64,000 nt of DNA from Flavimarina sp. Hel_I_48 (GCF_000733945.1 NZ_JPOL01000002.1:2109001-2173000), one strand, 5' to 3'; counted from the stretch's first letter, positions 8,564-17,731 are shown. Numbers and translations: made by a program. Notes: generated by a model from the sequence alone, not told the origin.

Positions 8564-9259
8564 TTATTTTTTTACCTCTTTCTTAAGGTTTTCTGGTAAA
8601 AACTGCTGAAAAATGGCAACATCTGCGATATCTTCGTAGTAATCCACGTCATTGCGTTCTTCAATAATCGCGACGCTTTCTTCTTTAAGATCCTTGAGTG
8701 TATCTTCAAAAACGCTAGGTGTGCTCCATTCTTTATTTTTAAAAACCTTATCGTTTAGTTTTTTCATCCCCAGTAGATAATAACCACCATCTTTTGCCGG
8801 GCCTATTACATAATTGTGATCGTTGAGTTCCCTAAAAGCAGCTTCTATATCTGGTGCGGTAAGCTCATAAAGGTCACTGCCCACGATCATTACTTTTGTG
8901 TATCCCGAGTCAAAAAGACTGCTAAAAGCGTTATGCATTTTATCGCCCAGGGTTTCCCCTTTCTGAATGCGCTTCGTGTAACTATTGTCATCCCAAAAAT
9001 CATTTTCACGAATGGAATCTGTGTAATAAACAAATTTATCGGCTTTTACGCTTTTTGTGATTTTGGCGGTATGTTCTAGTAAAAATTTATAAATGCGCAA
9101 CGCGCGCGCATCGCCCACGGTTTTTGCAAGCCGTGTTTTGCACTTGCCCAGTTCTGGGTTGCGGGTAAAGATCACAAGTGCCTGGGTTGATGTGGGGTAA
9201 TGAAAATCTGTAGCAAAATCTACATCTTCATTGGTTTGCTTATTAAGTAATATGCCCAT
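8564..9259 (-). CDS. DUF2064 / TIGR04282-type glycosyltransferase-like protein
   Basis: 231 aa with a GT-A nucleotidyltransferase-like fold: ALVIFTRNPELGKCKTRLAK is the N-terminal nucleotide-binding loop, IVGSDLYELTAPDIEAAF carries the acidic site, and GPAKDGGYYLLGM completes the pattern. The family is annotated as a glycosyltransferase in arsenosugar biosynthesis, but many Bacteroidota copies lie outside arsenic operons, and no arsenic gene is visible here. A longer N-terminal leader (about 25 residues) precedes the core; the ATG at 9259 is the only good start. Confidence 0.82.
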   Translation of the reverse strand: MGILLNKQTNEDVDFATDFHYPTSTQALVIFTRNPELGKCKTRLAKTVGDARALRIYKFLLEHTAKITKSVKADKFVYYTDSIRENDFWDDNSYTKRIQKGETLGDKMHNAFSSLFDSGYTKVMIVGSDLYELTAPDIEAAFRELNDHNYVIGPAKDGGYYLLGMKKLNDKVFKNKEWSTPSVFEDTLKDLKEESVAIIEERNDVDYYEDIADVAIFQQFLPENLKKEVKK

Positions 9260-9372
9260 AAATAACTTTAGAATAATTTTTTATTGAAAAGAATTAGGCT
9301 GAAAAAAAGCAAATCATCGCTTTGATTCCCAGCACTGGGAAACCCTTTATTTACTTGTAAAATTCGGGAATT

Positions 9373-9888
9373 TCAATAGATTTTCTCACCATTTTTAAGA
9401 TACTTTCCCCAGATCTTAGAATATACATGCACTTTTTCTGTTTCTCTTCCCGTCAGGTCAACAATGGGGAAACCTGCGTTTTTCCAGGCAAAAATGCTTC
9501 CGTAGAGGTTGTTAATATCGGTAAAACCGGAGTTTTTTAGCCGTTCGCCATAGCTTTCGCTGCGTACGCCCACCGTACAATATACCACGATAGGTTGTTC
9601 TTTTTTTAGTTGTAGGGACTCAATACGGGCAGCATCAAAATGCTCGCCCACCCAGATCGCTTCGGCAAGGTGACTTACATCGTACTCCTCTTTTTTTCGG
9701 GTATCCAGAAGTACATAGTTATCCTTTTCCATTTTTAAGGTTTCCACCGAAATATAGGGCACGCTCTGCGTATTGTATTTTTTAAGGATATCGTCTATAC
9801 TTTGCTGGGCGTGCAGTGATTTTATAAAACCAAATAGAAAAGGAATTGTAAAAAGGAGGGAACTGAACTTTTGGGGCGATACGATCAT
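9373..9888 (-). CDS. Rhodanese-like domain protein, exported
   Basis: 171 aa. The first 28 residues (with LLFTIPFLFGFIKSLHAQ) form a Sec signal peptide. The rhodanese fold follows: VLLDTRKKEEYDVSHLAEAI, then the active-site loop VVYCTVGVRSES with catalytic Cys104, then GFTDINNLYGSIFAWKNAGF. Such single-domain proteins transfer sulfane sulfur or carry persulfide in the periplasm. It lies 113 bp upstream of the DUF2064 gene on the same strand and may be cotranscribed with it. Confidence 0.87.
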   Translation of the reverse strand: MIVSPQKFSSLLFTIPFLFGFIKSLHAQQSIDDILKKYNTQSVPYISVETLKMEKDNYVLLDTRKKEEYDVSHLAEAIWVGEHFDAARIESLQLKKEQPIVVYCTVGVRSESYGERLKNSGFTDINNLYGSIFAWKNAGFPIVDLTGRETEKVHVYSKIWGKYLKNGEKIY

Positions 9889-9949
9889 TATTTTTGAATG
9901 GGGTTGAGACTATATACCGTAAAATGGGACGAGGTGGATGTGAAAATAA

Positions 9950-10675
9950 TTACCCTTGAAATTCAAAAGTGATGCTTCCCAGCTGGTCACTTCGGGAGGC
10001 ATCATTAAACATCGCCCTTTTCGCATAACTGAGCGCCTGTTCTACCAGGCAACCATTTGAAGTGGTAGAAGCGGCACCGTTAAAGGATGTTTTGGTCACA
10101 TTCCCATTACCGCTCACCTGGACGTTGATCACTACTTTACCCACCGCATCGCAGGTGTACACAGGATTGGGAATGGCTAGCGCATTACGCTCTTTTAAAA
10201 TGTAGCTTATGGTCGTTCTCCTGGCAGTTGATGAGGATCTGGTTTCTTTTTTCTCCGGTTTTTCTATTGGGGCGCTTTCTTCTGCTGCTTTGATCTTAGC
10301 GCGTAATTCAGCTATTTTATCCTGATAATCTGTACGTTCATTTTCCTCATTATTTTCATCACTCTCTGCCGCATTTTCCTCCTGCGCCAGTGCTTCACGT
10401 ACTGCATCTAATTCTGAAAAAAACTTTTCGGCCTCGGTCTGTAAGCGTGATTCGTTTTTGAGTTGGTGGGAAATGGGTTCATTCTGAGCAATTGCTTCCT
10501 TTTCTTCCATTTTTTCCTCCAACTCTGGTTCTTCAATAATGGGAATATCCATAAATTCCTCTGCCGCCACCTGCTCCTGATAAGGATGCAGCTTACTGAA
10601 AAAGAACACCAGCACCAGTACGCATGCACTGCTAAAGGTGATCAAGAAGGCTTTATCTTGTGGACTGATATTCAT
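9950..10675 (-). CDS. TonB-like energy transducer or anchored periplasmic protein
   Basis: 241 aa. One N-terminal membrane helix (AFLITFSSACVLVLVFFFSK) is followed by a long Glu/Ala-rich region with coiled-coil character (residues about 35-145) in place of the usual Pro-rich linker. The C-terminal 75 residues (NPVYTCDAVGKVVINVQVSG, NGNVTKTSFNGAASTTS, LGSITFEFQG) look like a TonB C-terminal domain. Proteins of this shape transmit inner-membrane energy to outer-membrane receptors. No ExbB/ExbD genes are nearby. Confidence 0.72.
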   Translation of the reverse strand: MNISPQDKAFLITFSSACVLVLVFFFSKLHPYQEQVAAEEFMDIPIIEEPELEEKMEEKEAIAQNEPISHQLKNESRLQTEAEKFFSELDAVREALAQEENAAESDENNEENERTDYQDKIAELRAKIKAAEESAPIEKPEKKETRSSSTARRTTISYILKERNALAIPNPVYTCDAVGKVVINVQVSGNGNVTKTSFNGAASTTSNGCLVEQALSYAKRAMFNDASRSDQLGSITFEFQG

Positions 10676-10802
10676 AGTATAAACCGAAGTTTTATAGGGC
10701 TTTTAAATACGTAAAGTCGTCTATAATGTGTGGTAAAATAACGTTGAAAAGTCTGGTTTCCAAACGATTTATGAAACTTTTAGAGAAAGGGCATTCTTAA
10801 AT

Positions 10803-11504
10803 TTAATCCTTTTTAGTCAAATAGTGCTCAAAATCTTCCAGATTGAGCCCGTTTTTGACCTCAAAATCCCCAATTTTAGTCCGTCGCAAAGCAGAAAGAT
10901 GACCGCCATTGTTCAATGCTTTTCCAAAATCATGTGCCAGTGAGCGGATGTAGGTCCCCTTGCTACAAACCACCCTAAAATCAACATTGGGTAGGGCGAT
11001 CTGTGTGATTTCAAACGCGCCAATATGTACTTCCCGCTCCGGGATTTCAACCTCTTCCCCGGCACGGGCAAACTCGTACAGCCGTTTTCCTTCTTTTTTC
11101 AGGGCCGAAAAAATAGGTGGCCGCTGTTTGATCGTTCCTGTAAATTGCGCGGTGGCGGCTTTTATTTGATCTTCTTTAAGTTCATCAAGGGGAAACGTGG
11201 CGTCAATTTCGGTTTCCAGATCGTAGGATGGCGTTGTTGCGCCCAGGGTAATGGTGCCGGTATATTCTTTTTCCTGGCCCATAAATTCCTCAATACGTTT
11301 GGTGAATTTCCCGGTACAGATGATAAGGAGTCCGGTTGCAAGCGGGTCTAAAGTTCCCGCATGTCCCACTTTTATTTTTTTGATCCCGTAGGTTTTTCTA
11401 ATTAGCCAGCGCACTTTGTTCACCACCTGAAAAGAAGTCCATTCCAGTGGTTTGTCAAAAAGCAGCACCTGGCCTTCTTTAAACTGTTCTTCGGTAAACT
11501 TCAT
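10803..11504 (-). CDS. truB: tRNA pseudouridine(55) synthase TruB
   Basis: 233 aa. The catalytic motif GHAGTLDPLATGLL places the nucleophile at Asp53. KPLEWTSFQVVNKVR at the N-terminus and the RPPIFSALKKEGKRLYE and CSKGTYIRSLAHDFG blocks are standard. It converts U55 of the tRNA T-loop to pseudouridine. It lies last in the ftsX-DUF3098-uppP-truB order shared by many Bacteroidota, with 90 bp between it and uppP. Confidence 0.95.
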   Translation of the reverse strand: MKFTEEQFKEGQVLLFDKPLEWTSFQVVNKVRWLIRKTYGIKKIKVGHAGTLDPLATGLLIICTGKFTKRIEEFMGQEKEYTGTITLGATTPSYDLETEIDATFPLDELKEDQIKAATAQFTGTIKQRPPIFSALKKEGKRLYEFARAGEEVEIPEREVHIGAFEITQIALPNVDFRVVCSKGTYIRSLAHDFGKALNNGGHLSALRRTKIGDFEVKNGLNLEDFEHYLTKKD

Positions 11505-11594
11505 AAAACGGTATTGAAGATTCTTTTTCGGCCCTGAGCCAAAAGATCGTGTAATTAGGTAAAATAGGCGAAAAATGGGCTAAATAATCGTTTT

Positions 11595-12392
11595 TTAAGC
11601 AGAATAATAGCCAAAACCAACCGCAATGATACCCACAATAAGGCAGTAGATAGCAAACCAGGAAAGTTTGCTTTTCTTGACCAGTTTGATCATCCAGGTA
11701 CAGGCAACCAGGCCGCTTACAAATGCGGCGACAAAACCTATGAAAAGTGTGGTAAAATTTCCTGATTCCACAGTAAGATCCCCGCCCAGAATGTCTTTGG
11801 CGATTTTGCCAAAAATCAAGGGAACCACCATCAAGAATGAAAAACGCGCCGCTTTGCTCTTATCGTTCCCCAGCAACACGGAGGTTGAAATCGTCGCGCC
11901 ACTACGTGAAATACCAGGGAGCATGGCAATTGCCTGCGCAATCCCTATCGTAAATGCATTGCTGAAACTTACTGGTTTCTGGGTATCTTTAGCCCGGTCT
12001 GCCAACCAAAGCAACAAGGCGGTAATGATAAGCATCATGCCTACAAGAAGAATATTTCCGCCAAAAAGCGATTCTAACTGTTCTTCAAAAAACAGCCCTA
12101 TAATTACTGCCGGGATCATAGATAAAACGATCTTGGTGCAAAACTGCGTTTCCTCATTCCACTGAAACTGGAACAAACCTTTAAAGAGATCAATAATGTC
12201 TTTTCTAAAAACCACAACGGTACTCAGTGCGGTTGCAAAATGAAGCACCACGGTAAAAAGCAAACTCTCTTCTGGTACGGTACTATCGCCTAAAATGGCT
12301 TTGCCCAGTTCCAGGTGACCGCTTGAGGAAACAGGTAAAAATTCGGTAAGGCCTTGAATAACACCAAGGATTATAGCATCTAGAACGTCCAT
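11595..12392 (-). CDS. uppP: Undecaprenyl-diphosphatase UppP (BacA)
   Basis: 265 aa integral membrane enzyme. The start LDAIILGVIQGLTEFLPVSS SGH carries the (E/Q)-rich catalytic motif, and GIAQAIAMLPGISRSGATIS carries the second motif (PGxSRSG). Seven or eight hydrophobic segments are visible. It dephosphorylates undecaprenyl pyrophosphate to recycle the lipid carrier for peptidoglycan. The ATG abuts the stop codon of the DUF3098 gene, so the two are translated as one unit. Confidence 0.95.
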   Translation of the reverse strand: MDVLDAIILGVIQGLTEFLPVSSSGHLELGKAILGDSTVPEESLLFTVVLHFATALSTVVVFRKDIIDLFKGLFQFQWNEETQFCTKIVLSMIPAVIIGLFFEEQLESLFGGNILLVGMMLIITALLLWLADRAKDTQKPVSFSNAFTIGIAQAIAMLPGISRSGATISTSVLLGNDKSKAARFSFLMVVPLIFGKIAKDILGGDLTVESGNFTTLFIGFVAAFVSGLVACTWMIKLVKKSKLSWFAIYCLIVGIIAVGFGYYSA

Positions 12393-12707
12393 TTACTTGT
12401 CGTGTTTTTCAGAATCAGAAAGCGTATCGTTTAAGTTTTCGCCCGCTTTAGGAGTGGGATTGAGCAAAATGGCATAAACTTCTATACCAAAACCTATCAA
12501 AACGAGGGCAGGGGCAAGGCGTATGCGTCTCCAGCTATAAATTTCGGGATTAAAAACAGTGGGGTCATCGCTGCCACCACCGGCCATGAGCAAAAATCCA
12601 AGGGTGATCACCCCAAGCCCAATGAGCATGAATTTATAGTTCTTTCTGCCAAAAACAAACGTACTGCGGTGCAGTTCGCGGTTTTTCTTTCTTTTCTGTT
12701 CTCCCAT
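12393..12707 (-). CDS. DUF3098 small membrane protein
   Basis: 104 aa with two membrane helices (FMLIGLGVITLGFLLMAGG and APALVLIGFGIEVYAILL) joined by a loop containing DDPTVFNPEIYSWRRI. This pattern and its place between ftsX and uppP identify the DUF3098 family. Function is unknown; the constant linkage suggests a role in envelope growth or division. Confidence 0.88.
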   Translation of the reverse strand: MGEQKRKKNRELHRSTFVFGRKNYKFMLIGLGVITLGFLLMAGGGSDDPTVFNPEIYSWRRIRLAPALVLIGFGIEVYAILLNPTPKAGENLNDTLSDSEKHDK

Positions 12708-12790
12708 TTTTTTTGAAATTAACCTGCAAAGTGTTGCCGACGTTAGAAGGTCTCCTTGTAGGTTTTGTTTATTCTTTTATCTTTTATCGC

Positions 12791-12832
12791 TTCTCGATAC
12801 ATCCCGATGAAAAATCGGGACACTCGAAGTGA
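12791..12832. repeat. Palindromic repeat with CTCGATAC...CTCGAAGTGAC ends
   Basis: An inner inverted repeat TCCCGAT (12802-12808) / ATCGGGA (12814-12820) lies between TTCTCGATACA and CACTCGAAGTGAC. I recall this class of short dispersed repeat from other flavobacterial genomes. It sits in the 200-bp gap between ftsX and the DUF3098 gene, which holds no ORF. Confidence 0.55.
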
Positions 12833-12910
12833 CAGGCCATTTTCATCATTGTCGTCTTTATTCTATTTTCTCTATTCTTTTTTCCATTCCCCACTTTTAG
12901 GGACAGGGGA

Positions 12911-13786
12911 TCAATAATACAATTCGTCTGTCCTTAAATTTAAAAAGCGCTGTGTGGCGAAAAAAGTTGATAACCAACTTATAACAATCCCGGCCAGAAA
13001 AACACCTCCAAAGATGATCGCCAAGATTTTCTTATCACCCAGTAAATCCAACTGTGGAAAGGTCTTGTTGAGGTAATATAGTACTCCCGCCATACCGGCC
13101 AGGGCGATAATGGCTCCTATAAGCCCCAGTTTTACATTCTGCAAAATGAAAGGACGGCGAATAAAACCTTTGGTAGCGCCCACCATTTGCATGGTTTTTA
13201 TGGTAAATCGCTTTGAATATACCGAAAGCCGAATGGAACTATTGATCAGTAAAATGGCAATAAACATGAATAAACCGCTTACAATTACAATCCACAGGCT
13301 TATTTTTTTGACATTTTCGTTCAGTAAAGAGATTAAGGGTTGGTCATAATTCACCTCATCCACAAATTCCTTGCTGGCAATAGTGTCTGCAATTTCCTTC
13401 ACCTGTGCTTCTGAAACAAAATCAGCGTTCAGGAACACGTCAATGGAATTCTGAAGTGGATTGTACCCTAAAAAGTCCATAAAATCCTCCCCTATTTCCT
13501 CGCTTTGCTGTTTTGCCGCCTCATCTTTGGTAATATACTGGGTGGATTTTGTGTATTTGGCAGCAGCAAGAGTATCGTTGAGCGCTTTAATTTCATTCTC
13601 TTTAGCCGAATCTTTCAGGTAGATATTTAATGCGATCTGTTCCTTGAAATGATCGGCAACCTTTTTTGAATTCAGGACCAGAAGCCCTAAGAGACCCAGT
13701 AGGAAAAGCACGAGCGCAATGCTCAATACCACCGAAAAATAAGAAGACAGCAATCTGCGGCGTTGGTACTTTTCAAACGAAGCCAT
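12911..13786 (-). CDS. ftsX: Cell division protein FtsX
   Basis: 291 aa. The topology is classic FtsX: a first helix (FSVVLSIALVLFLLGLLGLL) near residue 20, a periplasmic domain of about 120 residues (with YITKDEAAKQQSEEIGEDF), then three helices including LWIVIVSGLFMFIAILLINS. The FtsX domain signature SVYSKRFTIKTMQMVGATKG FIRRPF is present. FtsEX couples ATP hydrolysis to activation of septal peptidoglycan hydrolases. ftsE is not in the window, as is normal in Bacteroidota. Confidence 0.94.
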   Translation of the reverse strand: MASFEKYQRRRLLSSYFSVVLSIALVLFLLGLLGLLVLNSKKVADHFKEQIALNIYLKDSAKENEIKALNDTLAAAKYTKSTQYITKDEAAKQQSEEIGEDFMDFLGYNPLQNSIDVFLNADFVSEAQVKEIADTIASKEFVDEVNYDQPLISLLNENVKKISLWIVIVSGLFMFIAILLINSSIRLSVYSKRFTIKTMQMVGATKGFIRRPFILQNVKLGLIGAIIALAGMAGVLYYLNKTFPQLDLLGDKKILAIIFGGVFLAGIVISWLSTFFATQRFLNLRTDELYY

Positions 13787-13898
13787 AAATAGGTTAAGAA
13801 TTTGGGCAAAAATAAGAAACTTAAACCTTGATAAACGTCAGTTTCTGGCTATTTGTATGCAAAACGGTTTAAAATAATGCAAAAAGCGCTATTAATTG

Positions 13899-13935
13899 TA
13901 AATTTGCGCCTTCCCCCTAACCCCCGAAGGGGAAA
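13899..13935. promoter_or_regulatory. leuS promoter element with adjacent palindromic repeat
   Basis: TAAATTTG at 13899-13906 matches TAnnTTTG. Directly after it, 13911-13935 carries CCCCCTAACCCCCGAAGGGG, the reverse orientation of the repeat found three times inside leuS. The repeat would lie in the leuS mRNA leader. Confidence 0.5.
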
Positions 13936-14018
13936 CATGACCTGCTGGATTTTCAGCGAGGCAAGAGCGGTTCCTTGTAGGTCTTTCATCACATTAATGA
14001 CAGAACGAAGACAATAAA

Positions 14019-17000
14019 ATGAAATACGATCACAGCGCAATAGAACAAAAGTGGCAGCAATACTGGAAGAATAATAATACTTTTCACGCTACTAACAATC
14101 CCCCTTCGGGGGAATACAGGGGGAAATATTATGTGCTTGATATGTTCCCTTATCCTTCTGGGGCGGGGCTGCACGTAGGGCACCCGCTGGGCTATATCGC
14201 CAGTGATATCTATGCGCGTTACAAACGCCATCAGGGTTTTAATGTATTGCACCCGCAGGGGTACGATTCCTTTGGTCTTCCGGCAGAGCAGTACGCGATC
14301 CAGACCGGGCAGCACCCGGCTATCACTACCGAAACGAATATTGCGCGCTACCGCGAACAGCTTGATAAAATAGGTTTTTCATTTGACTGGAGCCGGGAGG
14401 TGCGCACCTCAGAACCTGAATATTACAAATGGACGCAGTGGATTTTTATTCAGCTTTTTGAAAGTTGGTACAACAACGATACTAATAAAGCCGAGCATAT
14501 AGACACGCTTATCGCGAAATTTGAAAAAAAAGGAAATGCTTCGGTTAATGCGGTTTGTGATGAAGATATTGAACCGTTTTCCGCAGAAGAATGGAATAAT
14601 TTTTCGTCCAAAGAAAAACAACAAATCCTCCTAAAATACCGCCTCACCTACCTTGCAGAAACCGAAGTGAACTGGTGCCCAGAGCTGGGAACGGTACTGG
14701 CTAACGATGAGATCGTAAATGGCGTTTCAGAACGTGGCGGGCATCCTGTTATTCGTAAAAAAATGACGCAGTGGAGTATGCGCATTAGTGCCTATGCACA
14801 GCGCTTGCTAGATGGTTTGCAGGATATCGACTGGCCACAACCGCTTAAAGACAGTCAGACGAATTGGATCGGGAGAAGTAAAGGGGCTCAAGTAGAATTC
14901 AAAATTCAAAACTCAGAATTCAGAATAGGAGTTTTCACGACTCGTCCCGATACTATTTTTGGCGTTACGTTTATGACTTTGGCACCAGAGTTGGATTTAG
15001 TACAAGAGATCACCACTCCAGAGCAAAAAGCTGAGGTTGATGCTTATATCGAGGCGACTGCAAAGCGCAGTGAACGCGAGCGTATGGCTGATGTCAAAAC
15101 CATTTCTGGGGCGTTTACCGGGGCGTATGCAGAGCATCCATTTACTAAGGAACCCATCCCGATCTGGATAGGGGATTATGTACTGGCCGGTTACGGTACA
15201 GGCGCGGTGATGGCCGTTCCCTGCGGAGATCAGCGGGATTGGGATTTTGCTAAACATTTTGATATTCCAATCAAGAATATTTTTGACGGCATTGATATTT
15301 CGGAACAGGCTTACGCCGAAAAAGACAATACGCCGTTGAAGGATTCTGATTTCTTAAACGGACTTTCCTATAAACAGGCGCTTCCCAAAGCGATAGAGGA
15401 ATTAGAAAAATTAGATGCCGGAAAAGGTAAAGTAAACTACCGTTTGCGTGATGCTGTTTTTAGCAGACAGCGGTATTGGGGAGAGCCTTTCCCCGTGTAT
15501 TATGTGGATGGAATGCCGCAGATGATCGATGCAAAACACTTGCCGCTCCGACTTCCCGAAGTTGAGAAATACCTTCCAACGGAAGAAGGTGAGCCGCCTC
15601 TAGGTCGCGCTACAAAATGGCATTGGGACACAAACACTAACGAAGTTGTTTCAGTCCCGGAAGGTGAAAAGCCCCCTTCGGGGGTTTGGGGGATAGAATT
15701 AAACACCATGCCGGGTTGGGCAGGGAGCAGCTGGTATTTCTTTAGATATATGGAGAAAGCGATGCGCGACGAGACTTTTGCCTCAAAAGAAGCGATGGAC
15801 TACTGGCAGAATGTTGATTTGTACATAGGCGGTAGCGAACATGCAACGGGTCACTTGTTATACAGCCGTTTTTGGGTTAAATTTTTAAAAGACCGCGGGT
15901 TTGCTTCTGTAGAAGAACCCTTTAAAAAGCTGATCAACCAGGGGATGATTCTGGGAGAGAGTGCTTTTGTTTATAGACTTATTGGTAGTGAACCCCTAAG
16001 TGGCACTTCTAAAGCCAATAGAACGAATGAAGATGCAAAACAATCATATTACCATTCTGGCTATTTCATTTCAAAGACTGTTGCAGATAAAATAGAAGAT
16101 AATTCACTTGATTTTGATTTGAAAATCAACCTTGTCAAAATTCTGAATTCAGAAGTAATTAAAAATGGAAACAAGGAACACTATCAAGAATTGAATGTTT
16201 CAAAAACTCATACAGATGTTTCTTTTGTAAATACTTCCAACAATCTCGACATCGAAGCTTTTAAAAACTGGCGCTCGGAGTTTAAAGACGCCATTTTTAT
16301 AGGAGAAACTGGCGAAGAAATCAATGATAATACCAGTAAAAATAACAAATATATAGTAGGCCGAGAAGTCGAAAAAATGTCTAAATCCAAATACAACGTG
16401 GTTAATCCCGATGATATTTGCGACGAGTACGGCGCAGATACGTTGCGTATGTATGAGATGTTTTTAGGTCCGTTAGAGCAGGCTAAACCGTGGAATACCG
16501 CTGGGATTACCGGAGTGCACAACTTCCTTAAAAAATTCTGGAAACTGTATCACGAAGTAGATAAAGATGGAAATATTGGATCTTTTAAAGTTCCCCCTTC
16601 GGGGGCGGAGGGGGATTCGGATGCAATGAAAGTATTGCACAAAACCATTAAAAAGGTACAGGAAGATATTGAGAACTTCAGTTTCAATACTTCGGTTTCT
16701 ACGTTTATGATCGCGGTTAATGAACTTTCGGCCTTGAAATGCAACAACCGTGAAGTGCTGGAACCTTTGGCCGTTTTGATCTCGCCTTACGCGCCACACA
16801 TCGCAGAAGAATTATGGAGTTTGTTAGGCCATGAAGGTTCTATCGCTACAGCGCCGTTTCCGGAGTTTGACGCGAAGCATTTGGTAGAAAGCAGTAAAGA
16901 ATATCCCATTTCGTTTAACGGTAAAATGCGTTTTACGATGGAGCTTTCCTTAGACCTTTCTAAAGAAGAAATTGAAAAGGCGGTGATGGCAAACGAAAAA

Positions 17001-17078
17001 ACCCAGGAGTATCTGAATGGTCGCACACCTAAAAAGGTAATTGTTGTCCCCGGTAAAATTGTGAATTTAGTGGGATAG
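14019..17078 (+). CDS. leuS: Leucyl-tRNA synthetase
   Basis: 1019 aa class I synthetase charging tRNA-Leu. The HIGH-type motif HVGH is at residues 52-55 within PYPSGAGLHVGHPLGY, the KMSKS loop at 786-790 (VEKMSKSKYNVVNPDD), and the editing domain carries VFTTRPDTIFG. It is longer than the roughly 920-990 aa I expect for Bacteroidota LeuRS. Extra sequence includes three PPSG segments (residues 28-31, 552-555, 859-862) encoded by in-frame copies of a CCCCCTTCGGGGG palindrome, an IQNSEFRIG stretch near 295, and about 60 residues of low-GC sequence at about 665-735. All key motifs are intact and the frame is open, so it should be functional. Confidence 0.95.
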   Translation: MKYDHSAIEQKWQQYWKNNNTFHATNNPPSGEYRGKYYVLDMFPYPSGAGLHVGHPLGYIASDIYARYKRHQGFNVLHPQGYDSFGLPAEQYAIQTGQHPAITTETNIARYREQLDKIGFSFDWSREVRTSEPEYYKWTQWIFIQLFESWYNNDTNKAEHIDTLIAKFEKKGNASVNAVCDEDIEPFSAEEWNNFSSKEKQQILLKYRLTYLAETEVNWCPELGTVLANDEIVNGVSERGGHPVIRKKMTQWSMRISAYAQRLLDGLQDIDWPQPLKDSQTNWIGRSKGAQVEFKIQNSEFRIGVFTTRPDTIFGVTFMTLAPELDLVQEITTPEQKAEVDAYIEATAKRSERERMADVKTISGAFTGAYAEHPFTKEPIPIWIGDYVLAGYGTGAVMAVPCGDQRDWDFAKHFDIPIKNIFDGIDISEQAYAEKDNTPLKDSDFLNGLSYKQALPKAIEELEKLDAGKGKVNYRLRDAVFSRQRYWGEPFPVYYVDGMPQMIDAKHLPLRLPEVEKYLPTEEGEPPLGRATKWHWDTNTNEVVSVPEGEKPPSGVWGIELNTMPGWAGSSWYFFRYMEKAMRDETFASKEAMDYWQNVDLYIGGSEHATGHLLYSRFWVKFLKDRGFASVEEPFKKLINQGMILGESAFVYRLIGSEPLSGTSKANRTNEDAKQSYYHSGYFISKTVADKIEDNSLDFDLKINLVKILNSEVIKNGNKEHYQELNVSKTHTDVSFVNTSNNLDIEAFKNWRSEFKDAIFIGETGEEINDNTSKNNKYIVGREVEKMSKSKYNVVNPDDICDEYGADTLRMYEMFLGPLEQAKPWNTAGITGVHNFLKKFWKLYHEVDKDGNIGSFKVPPSGAEGDSDAMKVLHKTIKKVQEDIENFSFNTSVSTFMIAVNELSALKCNNREVLEPLAVLISPYAPHIAEELWSLLGHEGSIATAPFPEFDAKHLVESSKEYPISFNGKMRFTMELSLDLSKEEIEKAVMANEKTQEYLNGRTPKKVIVVPGKIVNLVG
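14099..14123. repeat. Palindromic repeat copy 1 inside leuS
   Basis: CCCCCTTCGGGGG followed by AATACAGGGGG. In frame it encodes PPSGEYRG at residues 28-35, just before the conserved KYYVLDMFPYPSG block. Confidence 0.75.
15671..15695. repeat. Palindromic repeat copy 2 inside leuS
   Basis: CCCCCTTCGGGGGTTTGGGG in the same frame as copy 1, encoding PPSGVWG at residues 552-558, just upstream of the conserved NTMPGWAGSSWYF block. Confidence 0.75.
16592..16616. repeat. Palindromic repeat copy 3 inside leuS
   Basis: CCCCCTTCGGGGGCGGAGGG in the same frame, encoding PPSGAEGD at residues 859-866, in a surface-like linker before the KVLHKTIKKVQEDIENFSFN helix of the anticodon domain. Confidence 0.75.
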
Positions 17079-17147
17079 TGCATGATAAAATGCTAAATAC
17101 ACGTCAGGAATCAAAGTCCAACGTAGTTAGAAGTAACCTCTAGAACT

Positions 17148-17206
17148 AGCCTCCTACAAATCCTGAGTCACAAAATGATTTCAGGAGGCTGTTCTGTTTT
17201 TTTTCT
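17148..17206 (+). terminator. Likely terminator of leuS
   Basis: AGCCTCCT (17148-17155) pairs with AGGAGGCT (17183-17190), followed shortly by a run of T. It overlaps the 3' end of the convergent minus-strand membrane protein gene. Confidence 0.5.
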
Positions 17207-17731
17207 TGTTCTCAGGATTACCAGTGTCGCACCATAAATTAGACAAATTGCGAAAGGGATGGCTATAAATCGGTGTTCGGGAAGCAGGTACCACAGTATA
17301 AGAATCAAAATTGTTCTTGTCAGGGCGTGAAAAATACCGACCCAGTGATTTACAATCCATGAGAATGGTAGCCACATGAGTCCGGTTAAAATCCCTACGG
17401 TAAGCGGTAAAGAGGAATAATCTATTTGAAAAAATGGAATTGCAATTGCATAAACCAATATAGCTTGTGCAACTGTAAAGAAGAAGAGTTTATCAAATTC
17501 ATTCTTTGGTTTACTCTTATCCATAAAATTTTCACCGGTAAATTTGGAGAGGAATAGACTTAGGTACACGATACTTCCAGTTCCTATAAAAATGGACCAC
17601 ACCGAAACAAAATCAGAGAAAAAAATACCGATAAATCCAATGATGATCCAGATAATCAAGCCTGCCAAAGGGGTCGCCAGAAATCTTTGATTTGAAAATG
17701 CAACCCGCTGTTCTTCAAGTGTTCTCCTCAT
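17168..17731 (-). CDS. Membrane protein, possibly DUF7010 family
   Basis: 187 aa with about six hydrophobic segments, such as LAGLIIWIIIGFIGIFFSDF, LFFFTVAQAILVYAIAIPFF, LILILWYLLP and AIPFAICLIYGATLVIL. A soluble N-terminus (MRRTLEEQRVAFSNQRF) precedes the first helix. The pattern resembles proteins called DUF7010, but I am not certain. No signal peptide or catalytic motif is evident. It is convergent with leuS and divergent from the ald pseudogene; nothing in the context indicates a role. Confidence 0.6.
   Translation of the reverse strand: MRRTLEEQRVAFSNQRFLATPLAGLIIWIIIGFIGIFFSDFVSVWSIFIGTGSIVYLSLFLSKFTGENFMDKSKPKNEFDKLFFFTVAQAILVYAIAIPFFQIDYSSLPLTVGILTGLMWLPFSWIVNHWVGIFHALTRTILILILWYLLPEHRFIAIPFAICLIYGATLVILRTRKKTEQPPEIIL

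Noticed and set aside
8199..8609. 136-codon plus-strand ORF
   Set aside because: It runs through the 85-bp repeat and antisense parts of two real genes.
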